64,000 nucleotides of DNA from Lagopus muta (Eukaryota; Chordata; Aves; Galliformes; Phasianidae). A program made the translations under genes and the position numbers. The DNA lies in the NCBI RefSeq assembly GCF_023343835.1, contig NW_026040158.1, forward strand, positions 1 to 64,000, given 5' to 3'. This document shows positions 11,765 to 21,989 of this stretch, one piece after another. How positions within the stretch are numbered: position 1 is the first letter of the stretch; the number at the start of each line of letters is the position of its first letter. The notes below the pieces were generated by a model that was not told where the DNA came from, did no database searches, and saw only the letters and a program-made list of their open reading frames with translations.

Positions 11765-13335
11765 TTAGGGACGCTAATTAGGGACGTCGTTAGGGTTGGG
11801 GACATCATTGGGGTCAGGGATGTCAATGGGGTTGGGGGCATCAATGGGGTTGGGGACTCATAGGGGACTCATGGGGGTTGGGGGGCATCAATGGGGTTGG
11901 GGGCATCAATGGGGTTGGGGGCATCAATGGGGTTGGGGACTCATAGGGGACTCATGGGGGTTGGGGGGCATCAATGGGGTTGGGGGCATCAATGGGGTTG
12001 GGGGCATCAATGGGGTTGGGGGCATCAATGGGGTTGGGGGCATCAATGGGGTTGGGGACTCATAGGGGACTCATGGGGGTTGGGGGGCATCAATGGGGTT
12101 GGGGGCATCAATGGGGTTGGGGGCATCAATGGGGTTGGGGACATTGATGGGGTGGGGGGCATCAATGGGGCTGGGGACTTGTAGGGGACTCATTGGGGTT
12201 GGGGGACATCAATGGGGTGGGGGACATCAATGGGGTCATGGGCATCAATGGGGCTGGGGACATCAATGGGGTCGGGGGCATCAATGGGGTTGGGGGCATC
12301 AATGGGGCTGGGGACATCAATGGGGTTGGGGGGCATCAATGGGGTTGGGGGACATCAATGGGGTGGGGGACATCAATGGGGTCATGGGCATCAATGGGGC
12401 TGGGGACATCAATGGGGTCGGGGGCATCAATGGGGTTGGGGGCATCAATGGGGCTGGGGACATCAATGGGGTTGGGGGGCATCAATGGGGTTGGGGGCAT
12501 CAATGGGGTTGGGGGACATCAATGGGGTCGGGGGGCATGAATGGGGTGGGGGGCATCAATGGGGTGGGGGGCATCAATGGGGTTGGGGGACATCAATGGG
12601 GTCGGGGGCATCAATGGGGTTGGGGCCCCATAAGGGACTCATTGGGGTCAAGGACATCGTTAGGGTTGGGGACATCATTGGGGTCAGGGATGTCAATGGG
12701 GTTGGGGACATCAATGGGGTTGGGGGCATCAATGGGGTTGGGGGCATCAATGGGGTTGGGGACATCAATGGGGCTGGGGGGCATCAATGGGGTTGGGGGA
12801 CATCAATGAGGTGGGGGGCATCAATGGGGTTGGGGACATCAATGGGGTTGGGGGCATCAATGGGGCTGGGGACATCAATGGGGTTGGGGGCATCAATGGG
12901 GCTGGGGACATCAATGGGGTTGGGGGCATCAATGGGGTTGGGGGGCATCAATGGGGTTGGGGACATCAATGGGGTTGGGGACATCAATGGGGTTGGGGGG
13001 CATCAATGGGGTTGGGGACATCAATGGGGTTGGGGGACATCAATGGGGTCGGGGGCATCAATGGGGTTGGGGGGCATCAATGGGGTTGGGGGGCATCAAT
13101 GGGGTTGGGGACATCAATGGGGTGGGGGGCATCAATGGGGTTGGGGGCATCAATGGGGTCGGGGACATCAATGGGGTCGGGGGCATCAATGGGGCTGGGG
13201 GCATCAATGGGGCTGGGGGCATCAATGGGGTTGGGGGCATCAATGGGGCTGGGGGCATCAATGGGGTTGGGGGCATCAATGGGGTTGGGGGCATCAATGG
13301 GGTTGGGGGCATCAATGGGGCTGGGGACATTGATG
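11765..13335. repeat. 18-bp minisatellite, intron W10-W11
   Basis: The unit is GGGGTTGGGGGCATCAAT, with GACATCAAT and GGGGCATCAAT variants. It begins just upstream (transcript sense) of the snoRNA. On the transcript strand it reads ATTGATGCCCCCAACCCC. Segments of about 140 bases recur at 12.20-12.34 and 12.34-12.48 kb. Confidence 0.95.
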
Positions 13336-15870
13336 CGGATTTGGGGTCCCATCTATGGTTTGGGGTCCCATCTATGGGGTCAGGGTCCCACTTATGGGGT
13401 TTGGGGTCCCATCTATGGGGTCAGGGTCCCATCTATGGGGTTTGGGGTCCCACCTATGGTTTGGGGTCCCATTTATGGGGTCAGGCTCCCACTTATGGGG
13501 TCAGGGTCCCACTTATAGGGTTTGGGATCCCATCTATGGGGTCAGGGTCCCATTTATAGGATCAGGGTCCCAGTGATGGGGTTTGGGGTCCCATTTCTGG
13601 TCTGGGGTCCCATCTATGGGGTTTCGGGTCCCATCTATGGGGTCAGGGTCCCACTTATAGGATCAGGGTCCCATCTATGGGGTCAGGCTCCCACTTATGG
13701 GGTTTGGGGTCCCATCTATGGGGTCAGGCTCCCACTTATGGGGTTTGGGGTCCCATTTATAGGATCAGGGTCGCACTTACGGGGTCTGGGGTCCCATCTA
13801 TGGTCTGGGGTCCCAGTTATGGGGTCAGGGTCCCATCTACAAGGTTTGGGGTCCCATCTATGGGGTCAGGGTCCCATCTATGGGGTTTGGGGTCCCATTT
13901 CTGGTCTGGGGTCCCATCTATGGGGTCAGGGTCCCACTTATGGGGTCAGGGTCCCATCTATGGCGTCAGGGCCCCACTTATGGGGTTTGGGGTCACAGTT
14001 ATAGGATCAGGGTCCCATCTATGGTTTGGGGTCCCATCTATGGGGTCAGGGTCCCACTTATGGGGTCTGGGGTCCCATCTATGGGCTCAGGGTCCCATCT
14101 ATGGGGTTTGGGGTCCATCTATGGGGTCAGGGTCCCATCTATGGGGTCAGGTTCCCACTTATGGGGTTTGGGGTCCCATCTATGGTTTGGGGTCCCATCT
14201 ATAGGATCAGGGTCCCACTTATGGGGTTTGGGGTACAACTTATGGGGTTTGGGGTCCATCTATGGGGTCAGGGTCCCATCTATGGGGTCAGGTTCCCACT
14301 TATGGGGTTTGGGGTCCCATCTATGGTTTGGGGTCCCATCTATGGGGTCAGGGTCCCATCTATGGGGTCAAGGTCCCACTTATGGGGCCAGGGTCCCATG
14401 TATGGGATTTGGGGTCCCATTTACAGGATCAGGGTCCCATCTATGGGGTCAGGGTCCCATCTATGGGGTTTGGGGTCCCATTTATAGGATCAGGGTCCTA
14501 TGTATGGGGTTTAGAGTCCCATTTCTTGTTTGGGGTCCCATCTATGGGGTCAGGCTCCCACTTATGGGGTTTGGGGTCCCATCTATGGGGTCAGGGTCCC
14601 ATTTCTTGTTTGGGGTCCCATCTATGGGGTTTGGGGTCCCATCTATGGGGTCAGGGTCCCATTTCTTGTTTGGGGTCCCATCTATGGGGTTTGGGGTCCC
14701 ATTTATGGGGTCAGGCTCCCACTTATGGGGTCTGGGGTCCCATCTATGGGGTCAGGGTCCCATCTATGGGGTCAGGCTCCCACTTATGGGGTCAGGCTCC
14801 CACTTATGGGGTTTCGGGTCCCATCTATGGGGTCAAGGTCCCATCTATGGGGTTTGGGGTCCCATTTCTGGTTTGGGGTCCCATCTATGGGGTTTGGGGT
14901 CCCATTTATGGGGTCAGGGTCCCATCTATGGGGTCAGGCTCCCACTTATGGGGTTTGGGGTCCCACTTATGGGGTCAGGCTCCTACTTATGGGGTTTGGG
15001 GTCCCACTTATGGGGTCAGGGTCCCATTTATAGGATCAGGGTCCCATCTATGGGGTCAGGCTCCCACTTATGGGGTTTGGGGTCCCACTTATGGGGTCTG
15101 GGGTCCCATTTATAGGATCAGGGTCCCATCTATGGGGTCAGGGTCCATCTATGGGGTCAGGGTCCCATCAATGTGGGGTCAGGCTCCCACTTATGGGGTT
15201 TGGGGTCCCATTTCTGGTCTGGGGTCCCATCTATAGGATCAAGGTCCCATCTATGGGGTTTGGGGTCCCATCTATGGGGTCAGGGTCCCACTTATGGGGT
15301 TTGGGGTCCCATTTCTGGTTTGGGGTCCCACTTATGGGGTTTGGGGTCCCATCTATGGTTTGGGGCCCCAGTTATGGGGCCAGGGTCCCATTGATGGGGT
15401 TTGGGGTCCCATTTCTGGTTTGGGGTCCCATCTATGGGGTTTGGGGTCCCATTTCTTGTTTGGGGTCCCATTTATGGGGTCAGGGTCCCACTTATGGGGT
15501 TTGGGGTCCCATCTATGGTCTGGGGTCCCACTAATGGGGTCAGGGTCCCATCTATGGGGTCTGGGGTCCCATTTATGGGGTCTGGGGTCCCATCTATGGG
15601 GTCAGGGTCCCACTTATGGGGTCAGGGTCCCACTTATGGGGTTTGGGGTCCCATCTATGGGGTCAGGGTCCCATCTATGGGGTTTGGGGTCCCATTTCTG
15701 GTTTGGGGTCCCATCTATGGGGTTTGGGGTCACAGTTATAGGATCAAGGTCCCACTTATGGGGTTTGGGGTCCCATCTATGGGGTCAGGCTCCCACTTAT
15801 GGGGTCAAGCTCCCACTTATGGGCTCTGGGGTCCCACTTATGGGGTCTGGGCTCCCACTTATGGGTCCAG
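13335..15870. repeat. 20/21-bp minisatellite, intron W10-W11
   Basis: The unit is near GGTCCCATCTATGGGGTCAG, alternating with a 21-base form ending GTTTGG, and with CATTTCTGGT and CACTTATGGG variants. It abuts the W10 donor region at about 15.87 kb. The long tyrosine/glycine-rich open frames here are repeat artefacts. Confidence 0.95.
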
Positions 15871-15884
15871 CGCCCCCCACCGAC

Positions 15885-15999
15885 CCATCGCTGCCATCCA
15901 GGCGCTGCTCGGCGGCGACGGCTTTCTCATCCGGTCCCCCGGCTTTGTCCAAGAAGCACAGCGTGGGGTCGGCCCTCATTGTGTTGTATTTCTCATACC
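15885..15999 (-). CDS. CHD8: CHD8 exon W10: second half of SLIDE-like block
   Basis: This 115-base exon reads [20 protein letters not shown] followed by [17 protein letters not shown]. Together with W9 it gives the [14 protein letters not shown] signature of the CHD SLIDE-like module. The acceptor is TTTTGTAG. The donor is assigned as GTCGGT because that phase (2) gives GGC-GTG-GAT into W11; a better-looking GTGGGG six bases on would break the frame. It is separated from W9 by a 143-base intron containing a 16-base C run (G16 in the transcript). Confidence 0.95.
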
Positions 16000-16142
16000 C
16001 TACAAAACCCCCCCAACAAAAAACCCCATAAAAAACCCCCAAAATCCAAGGATTTCAACCCAAAATTCAACCCCCCCCCCCCCCCCAAACCCCCCCCCAA
16101 AACCCCCCCCAAAACCCGCCCCCCAAATTTGGGGTTACGAAC
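16000..16142. other. 143-base intron W9-W10 with a 16-base C run
   Basis: This short intron contains 16 consecutive Cs at 16071-16086, then further C runs in CCCCCCCCAAAA spacing. On the transcript this is a G16 tract followed by more G runs, a strong quadruplex candidate inside a short intron. It has no minisatellite. Confidence 0.85.
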
Positions 16143-16246
16143 CGTGCTTGAAGACGCCGATGAGGAGGGATTTGTCGGCCTCTGAATCCCACCAGGATGT
16201 GGGGACCTCGAGTTGTTCCACCATGGGGAACCAGATGTCGACCTCG
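16143..16246 (-). CDS. CHD8: CHD8 exon W9: start of SLIDE-like block (intact copy)
   Basis: This 104-base exon reads [20 protein letters not shown] then [14 protein letters not shown]. The WWD...[12 protein letters not shown] pattern matches the start of the CHD SLIDE/Myb-like module that contacts linker DNA. The acceptor is CCCCACAG and the donor GTTCGT. It is the only complete copy: four further copies of its first 63 or so bases, with the acceptor, lie 354 to 2,400 bases upstream in the transcript. This one is preferred because it alone has the second half of the exon, a donor, and phase (1) continuity with W10. Confidence 0.96.
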
Positions 16247-16537
16247 CTGTGGGGTGGGAAATGGGGGGAAATGGGGTGGGAATGCGATAAGGGGGGTGGG
16301 GGAGCCTAAAATGGGGCTGGAGGACCGAAAAATGGGGCTGGAGGACCTCAAAATGGGGCTGGAGGACCTGAAAATGGGGTTGGAGGACCTTAAAATGGGG
16401 TTGGAGGACCTTAAAATGGGGCTGGAGGACCTTAAAATGCGGTTGGAGGACCACAGAATAGGGTTGGAGGACCTGAGAATGGGGTTGGAGGACCTTAAAA
16501 TGGGGTTGGAGGACCTCAAAATGGGGCTGGAGGACCT

Positions 16538-16649
16538 CGGAATCCCACCAGGCTGTGGGGACCTCGAGTTGTTCCACCAAGGGGAACCAGATGTCGACCT
16601 CGCTGTGGGGTGGGAAATGGGGGGAAATGGGGTGGGAATGAGATAAGGG
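16538..16649 (-). pseudogene. CHD8: Partial exon W9 copy 1 (decoy acceptor)
   Basis: This copy carries about 45 bases of intron, the CCCCACAG acceptor and the first 63 or so bases of W9 ([20 protein letters not shown]), then passes into the 21-bp array. Met to Leu and Ser to Ala changes distinguish it from W9. The second half of the exon and the donor are missing. Its outer flank (GAGATAAGGGAGCTTGATGA) matches copy 4. Confidence 0.92.
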
Positions 16650-17437
16650 AGCTTGATGAGCCCAAAAATGGGGCTGGAGGACCGAAAAATGGGGATGGAG
16701 GACCTTAAAATGGGGTTGGAGGACCTTAAAATGGGGTTGGAGGACCTCAAAATGGGGTTGGAGGACCTCAAAATGGGGTTGGAGGACCTTAAAATGGGGC
16801 TGGAGGACCTTAAAATGGGGCTGGAGGACCTCAGAATGGGGCTGGAGGACCTCGAAATGGGGTTGGAGGACTTTAAAATGGGGCTGGAGGACTGTAAAAT
16901 TGGGTTGGAGGACCTGAGAATGGGGTTGGAGGACCGCAAAATGGGGTTGGAGGACTGAAAATGGGGCTGGATGACCTCAGAATGGGGCTGGAGGACTTCA
17001 AAATGGGGCTGGAGGACCTTGAAATGGGGCTGGAGGACCCAAAATGGGGCTGGAGGACCTTAAAATGGGGTTGGAGGACCTGGAAATGGGGATGGAGGAC
17101 CCCAAAATGGGGCTGGAGAACCTCAAGATGGGGCTGGAGGACCTTAAAATGGGGCTGGAGGACCTTAAAATGGGGTTGGAGGACCTCAAAATGGGGGTGG
17201 AGGACCAAAAAATGGGGTTGGAGGACTGAAAATGGGGCTGGAGGACCTTAAAATGGGGTTGGAGGACCTGAGAATGGGATTGGAGGACCTCAAAATGGAG
17301 TTGGAGGACCTCAAAATGGAGTTGGAGGACCTCAGAATGGGGCTGGAGGACCTCGAAATGGGGCTGGAGGACTTCAAAATGGGGCTGGAGGACCTTAAAA
17401 TGGGGCTGGAGGACCCCACAGTGGGGCTGGAGGACCT

Positions 17438-17550
17438 CGGAATCCCACCAGGCTGTGGGGACCTCGAGTTGTTCCACCAAGGGGAACCAGATGTCGACCT
17501 CGCTGTGGGGTGGGAAATGGGGGGAAATGGGGTGGGAATGCGATAAGGGG
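17438..17550 (-). pseudogene. CHD8: Partial exon W9 copy 2 (decoy acceptor)
   Basis: It has the same extent as copy 1: acceptor plus the exon start through WWDS, joined in frame to the 21-bp array. It shares the Leu and Ala changes with copies 1 and 3. Its outer flank (GCGATAAGGGGGGTGGGGGA) matches the flank of the real exon, so the duplicated unit included adjacent intron. Confidence 0.92.
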
Positions 17551-17983
17551 GGTGGGGGAGCCCAAAAATGGGGCTGGAGGACCTTAAAAGGGGGTTGGAG
17601 GACCTTAAAATGGGGCTGGAGGACCTCAAAATGGGGTTGGAGGACCTCAAAATGGGGTTGGAGGACCTTGAAATGGGGCTGGAGGACCTCAAAATGGGGC
17701 TGGAGGACCTTAAAATGGGGTTGGAGGACCTCAAAATGGGGTTGGAGGACCTTGAAATGGGGCTGGAGGACCTTGAAATGGGGCTGGAGGACCTCAAAAT
17801 GGGGCTGGAGGACCAAAAAATGGGGCTGGAGGACCTTAAAATGGGGTTGGAGGACCTTAAAATGGGGATGGAGGACCTCAAAATGGGGCTGGAGGATCTT
17901 AAAATGGGGGTGGAGGACCTCAAAATGGGGCTGGAGGACCTTGAAATGGGGTTGGAGGACCTCAAAATGGGGCTGGAGGACCT

Positions 17984-18096
17984 CGGAATCCCACCAGGCT
18001 GTGGGGACCTCGAGTTGTTCCACCAAGGGGAACCAGATGTCGACCTCGCTGTGGGGTGGGAAATGGGGGGAAATGGGGTGGGAATGCGATAAGGGG
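17984..18096 (-). pseudogene. CHD8: Partial exon W9 copy 3 (decoy acceptor)
   Basis: This copy appears identical in its coding part to copies 1 and 2 ([15 protein letters not shown]) and has the same flank type as copy 2 and the real exon. It lies 546 bases from copy 2. The minus-strand frame stays open through it into the array on both sides. Confidence 0.92.
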
Positions 18097-18591
18097 GGTG
18101 GGGGAGCCTAAAATGGGGGCTGGAGGACCGAAAAATGGGGCTGGAGGACCTTAAAATGGGGTTGGAGGACCTAAAGATGGGGCTGGAGGACCTCAAAATG
18201 GGGCTGGAGGACCTTAAAATGGGGTTGGAGGACCTTGAAATGGGGCTGGAGGACTCAAAAATGGGGCTGGAGGACCTTAAAATGGGGATGGAGGACCTCA
18301 AAATGGGGTTGGAGGACTGAAAATGGGGCTGGAGGACCTCAAAATGGGGTTGGAGGACCTCAAAATGGGGCTGGAGGACCTTAAAATGGGGCTGGAGGAC
18401 TTCAAAATGGGGTTGGAGGACCTCAGAATAGGGCTGGAGGACCTCGAAATGGGGCTGGAGGACCTGAAAATGGGGCTGGAGGACCTTGAAATGGGGCTGG
18501 AGGACCTCAAAATGGGGCTGGAGGACCCTAAAATGGCGCTGGAGGACCTCAGAATGGGGCTGGAGGACCTCAAAATGGGGCTGGAGGACCT

Positions 18592-18703
18592 CGGAATCCC
18601 ACCATGCTGTGGGGACCTCGAGTTGTTCCACCATGGGGAACCAGATGTGGACCTCGCTGTGGGGTGGGAAATGGGGGGAAATGGGGTGGGAATGCGATAA
18701 GGG
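18592..18703 (-). pseudogene. CHD8: Partial exon W9 copy 4 (decoy acceptor)
   Basis: This copy keeps the real exon's [10 protein letters not shown] reading but has His in place of Ser before WWDS, and His in place of Asp near the start (EVHIW). Its outer flank matches copy 1 (GAGCTTGATGA). The mixed pattern suggests exchange among copies rather than a simple series. Confidence 0.92.
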
Positions 18704-21700
18704 AGCTTGATGAGCCCAAAAATGGGGCTGGATGACCGAAAAATGGGGTTGGAGGACCTTGAAATGGGGCTGGAGGACCTTGAAATGGGGATGGAGGACC
18801 TTAAAATGGGGATGGAGGACCTCAAAATGCGGCTGGAGGACCTCAGGATGGGGCTGGAGGACCTTAAAATGGGGCTGGAGGACCTCAAGATGGGGCTGGA
18901 GGACCTTAAAATGGGGATGGAGGACCTCAAAATGGGGCTGGAGGACCCCAAAATGGGGCTGGAGGACCAAAAAATGGGGTTGGAGGACTGAAAATGGGGC
19001 TGGAGGACCTCAGAATGGGGCTGGAGGACCTTGAAATGGGGCTGGAGGACCTCAAAATGGGGCTGGAGAACCTCAGAGTGGGGTTGGAGGACTTCAAAAT
19101 GGGGTTGGAGGACCTCAAAATGGGGTTGGAGGACCTGAGAATGGGGTTGGAGGACCTCAAAATGGGGTTGGAGGACTGAAAATGGGGCTGGAGGACCTCA
19201 AAATGGGGCTGGAGGACCTTAAAATGGGGCTGGAGGACCACAAAATGATGCTGGAGGACCAAAAAATGGGGCTGGAGGACCTTAAAAGGGGGTTGGAGGA
19301 CCTCTGAATGGGGTTGGAGGACCTTAAAATGGGCCTGGAGAACCTTAAAAGGGGGTTGGAGGGCCTCAAAATGGGGCTGGAGGACTGAAAATGGGGTTGG
19401 AGGACGTCATAATGGGGCTGGAGGACCTCAAAATGGGGCTGGAGGACTGAAAATGGGGTTGCAGGACCTCAAAATGGGGCTGGAGGACTGAAAATGGGGT
19501 TGCAGGACCTCAAAATGGGGCTGGAGGACCTCAAAATGGGGCTGGAGGACTGAAAATGGGGCTGGAGGACCTCAGAATGGGGTTGGAGGACCTCAAAATG
19601 GGGTTGGAGGACCTCAAGATGGGCCTGGAGGACCCCAAAATGGCATTGGGGGACCCAAAAAGGGGCTGGACGACCTCAAGATGGGCCTGGAGGACCTCAA
19701 ATTGGGGTTGGAGGACCCCAGAATGGAGCTCGATGACCCCAAAATGAGGTTGGAGGACCCCAACAACTGGACTGGAGGACCCCAAAATGGCGCTGGAGGA
19801 CCTTAAAATGGGGCTGGAGGACCCCAAAAAGGGGCTGGAGGACCCCAAAATTGGCCTGGAGGACCTCAAAATGGGGGTGGAGGACCTCAAAATGGGGATG
19901 GAGGACCTTAAAATGGGACTGGAGGACCCCAAATTGGGCTGGAGGACGCCGAAACGTGGCTGGAGGACCCCAAAACGGCGCTGGAGGACCTCAAGATGGG
20001 CCTGGAGGACCCTAAAATGGCGCTGGAGGACCTTAAAATGGGCCTGGAGAACCCCAAATTGGATGGGATGACCCTAAGATGGGGTTGGAGGACCACAAAA
20101 AGGGGTTGGAGGACCCCAAAATGGGGCTGGAGTACCTCAAGATGGAGCTGGAGGACCTCGGAATGGGGTTGGAGGACCTCAAAATGACCCTGGAGGACTT
20201 TAAAAGGGCGCTGGAGGACCCCAAAACAGGGCTGGAGGACCTCAAAATTAGGTTGGAGGACCCTAAAATGGCGCTGGAGGACCTCAAAATGGGGCTGGAG
20301 GACCTCAAAATGGGGCTGGAGGACCCCAAAAACAGGGTTGGAGGACCTCAAGATGGGCCTGGAGGACTACAAAATGGAGCTCGATGACCCCAAAATGGGC
20401 CTGGAGGACCTTAAAATGGGCCTGGAGGACCCCAAAATGGGGCTGGAGGACCCCAAAACAAGGCTGGAGGACCCCAAAATGATTGTGGAGGACCCCAAAA
20501 TGGGTTGGAGGACCTCAAGATGCGCCTGGAGGACCTCAAAATGGGGCTGGAGGACCTTAAAATGGCGCTGGAGGACCTTGAAGTGGGGTTGGAGGACCTC
20601 AAAATGGGGCTGGAGGACCTTAAAAAGGGGTTGGAGCACCACAAAAAGGGGTTGGAGGACCTCAAAATGGCGCTGGAGGACCTTAAAATGGGCCTGGAGG
20701 ACCCCAAAAAGGGGTTGGAGGACCTCAAAATGGGGCTGGAGGACCTCAAAATGGGGCTGGAGGACCTTGAAATGGGGATGGAGGACCCCAAATTGGATGG
20801 GATGACCCTAAGATGGGGTTGGAGGACCACAAAAAGGGGTTGGAGGACCTCAAGATGGAGCTGGAGGACCTCGGAATGGGGTTGGAGGACCTCAAAATGA
20901 CCCTGGAGGACTTTAAAAGGGCGCTGGAGGACCCCAAAACAGGGCTGGAGGACCTCAAAATTAGGTTGGAGGACCCTAAAATGGCGCTGGAGGACCTCAG
21001 AATGGGGCTGGAGGACCCCAATGTGGGGCTGGAGGACCTTAAAATGGCGCTGGAGGACCTCAAAATGGGGCTGGAGGACCTCAAAATGGCGCTGGATGAC
21101 CTTAAAATGGCGCTGGAGGACCTCAAAATGGGCCTGGAGGACCCAAAATGGGGTTGGAGGACCTCAGAATGGGGCTGGAGGACCTCAGAATGGGGCTGGA
21201 GGACCTCAAAATGGCGCTGGAGGACCTTAAAATGGGGCTGGAGGACCCCAAAATGGCGCTGGAGGACCTCAAGATGGGGCTGGAGGACCCCAAAATGGCG
21301 CTGGAGGACTGAAAATGGGGCTGGAGGACCCCAAAATGGCGCTGGAGGACCCCAAAATGGTGCTGGAAGACCTCAAGATGGGCCTGGAGGACGTCAAAAT
21401 GGGGCTGGAGGACCTTGAAATGGGGCTGGAGGACCTCAGAATGGGGCTCGAGGACCTCAAAATGGGCCTGGAGGACCTCAAACTTAGGTTGGAGGACCCC
21501 AAATTGGAGTTGGAGGACCCCAGAATGGAACTCGATGACCCCAAAATGGGGCTGGAGGACCTCAAGATGGGCCTGGAGGACCTTGAAGTGGGGTTGGAGG
21601 ACCTTAAAATGGGGCTGGAAGACCCCAAAATGGCGCTGGAGGACCAAAATGGCGCTGGAGGACCTTAAAATGGCGCTGGAGGACCTTAAAATGGGGCTGG

Positions 21701-21864
21701 AGGACCCCAAAATGGGGCTGGAGGACCTCAAAATGGGGCTGGAGGACCTTAAAATGGGGCTGGAGGACCTCAAAATGGGCCTGGAGGACCCCAAAATGGG
21801 GCTGGAGGACCCCAATATGGCGCTGGAGGACCCCAAATTGGGTCTGGGGTCCCCCTGGACTCAC

Positions 21865-21954
21865 CTGGCCATGGCCCCCGCCAGCACCTTGTCGGCCTGG
21901 TCCCCGATGACCTCCTGGCGCAGGTAATAAAGCATCCGCACCCGGAGCAGCACC
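21865..21954 (-). CDS. CHD8: CHD8 exon W8: helical segment before SLIDE
   Basis: This 90-base exon encodes [20 protein letters not shown] followed by DKVLAGAMA. It is the most conserved helix of the CHD6-9 DNA-binding region and precedes the SLIDE-like block. The acceptor is GTCGCAG and the donor GTGAGT, the strongest donor in the window. Phases are 2 in and 2 out, and the last codon completes to serine with the first base of W9. It separates two very different arrays: the 30-bp GGGATCC array upstream in the transcript and the 21-bp array downstream. Confidence 0.97.
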
Positions 21955-21989
21955 CTGCGACCCCATAGAAAACCCCATAAGGATTTGGG

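Larger units (their letters stand above)
16290..21845. repeat. 21-bp minisatellite, intron W8-W9
   Basis: The unit is near AAAATGGGGCTGGAGGACCT plus one base. Because 21 is divisible by three and the unit lacks stops, both strands stay open for long distances: a heptapeptide MGLEDLK on plus and VLQPHFE on minus. Four partial copies of exon W9 are embedded between 16.5 and 18.7 kb. Divergence rises after about 19.6 kb towards W8. Confidence 0.96.

Noticed and set aside
11765..13335. Repeated ATCAATGGGG as snoRNA or other RNA boxes
   Set aside because: No paired C/D boxes, H/ACA hinges or terminal stems recur. It is a plain 18-bp minisatellite next to the real snoRNA.
16197..21927. Plus-strand MGLEDLK repeat protein resembling a coiled coil
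   Set aside because: The heptad comes from the 21-bp intron unit. The same DNA is equally open on the minus strand, and it lies inside a CHD8 intron.
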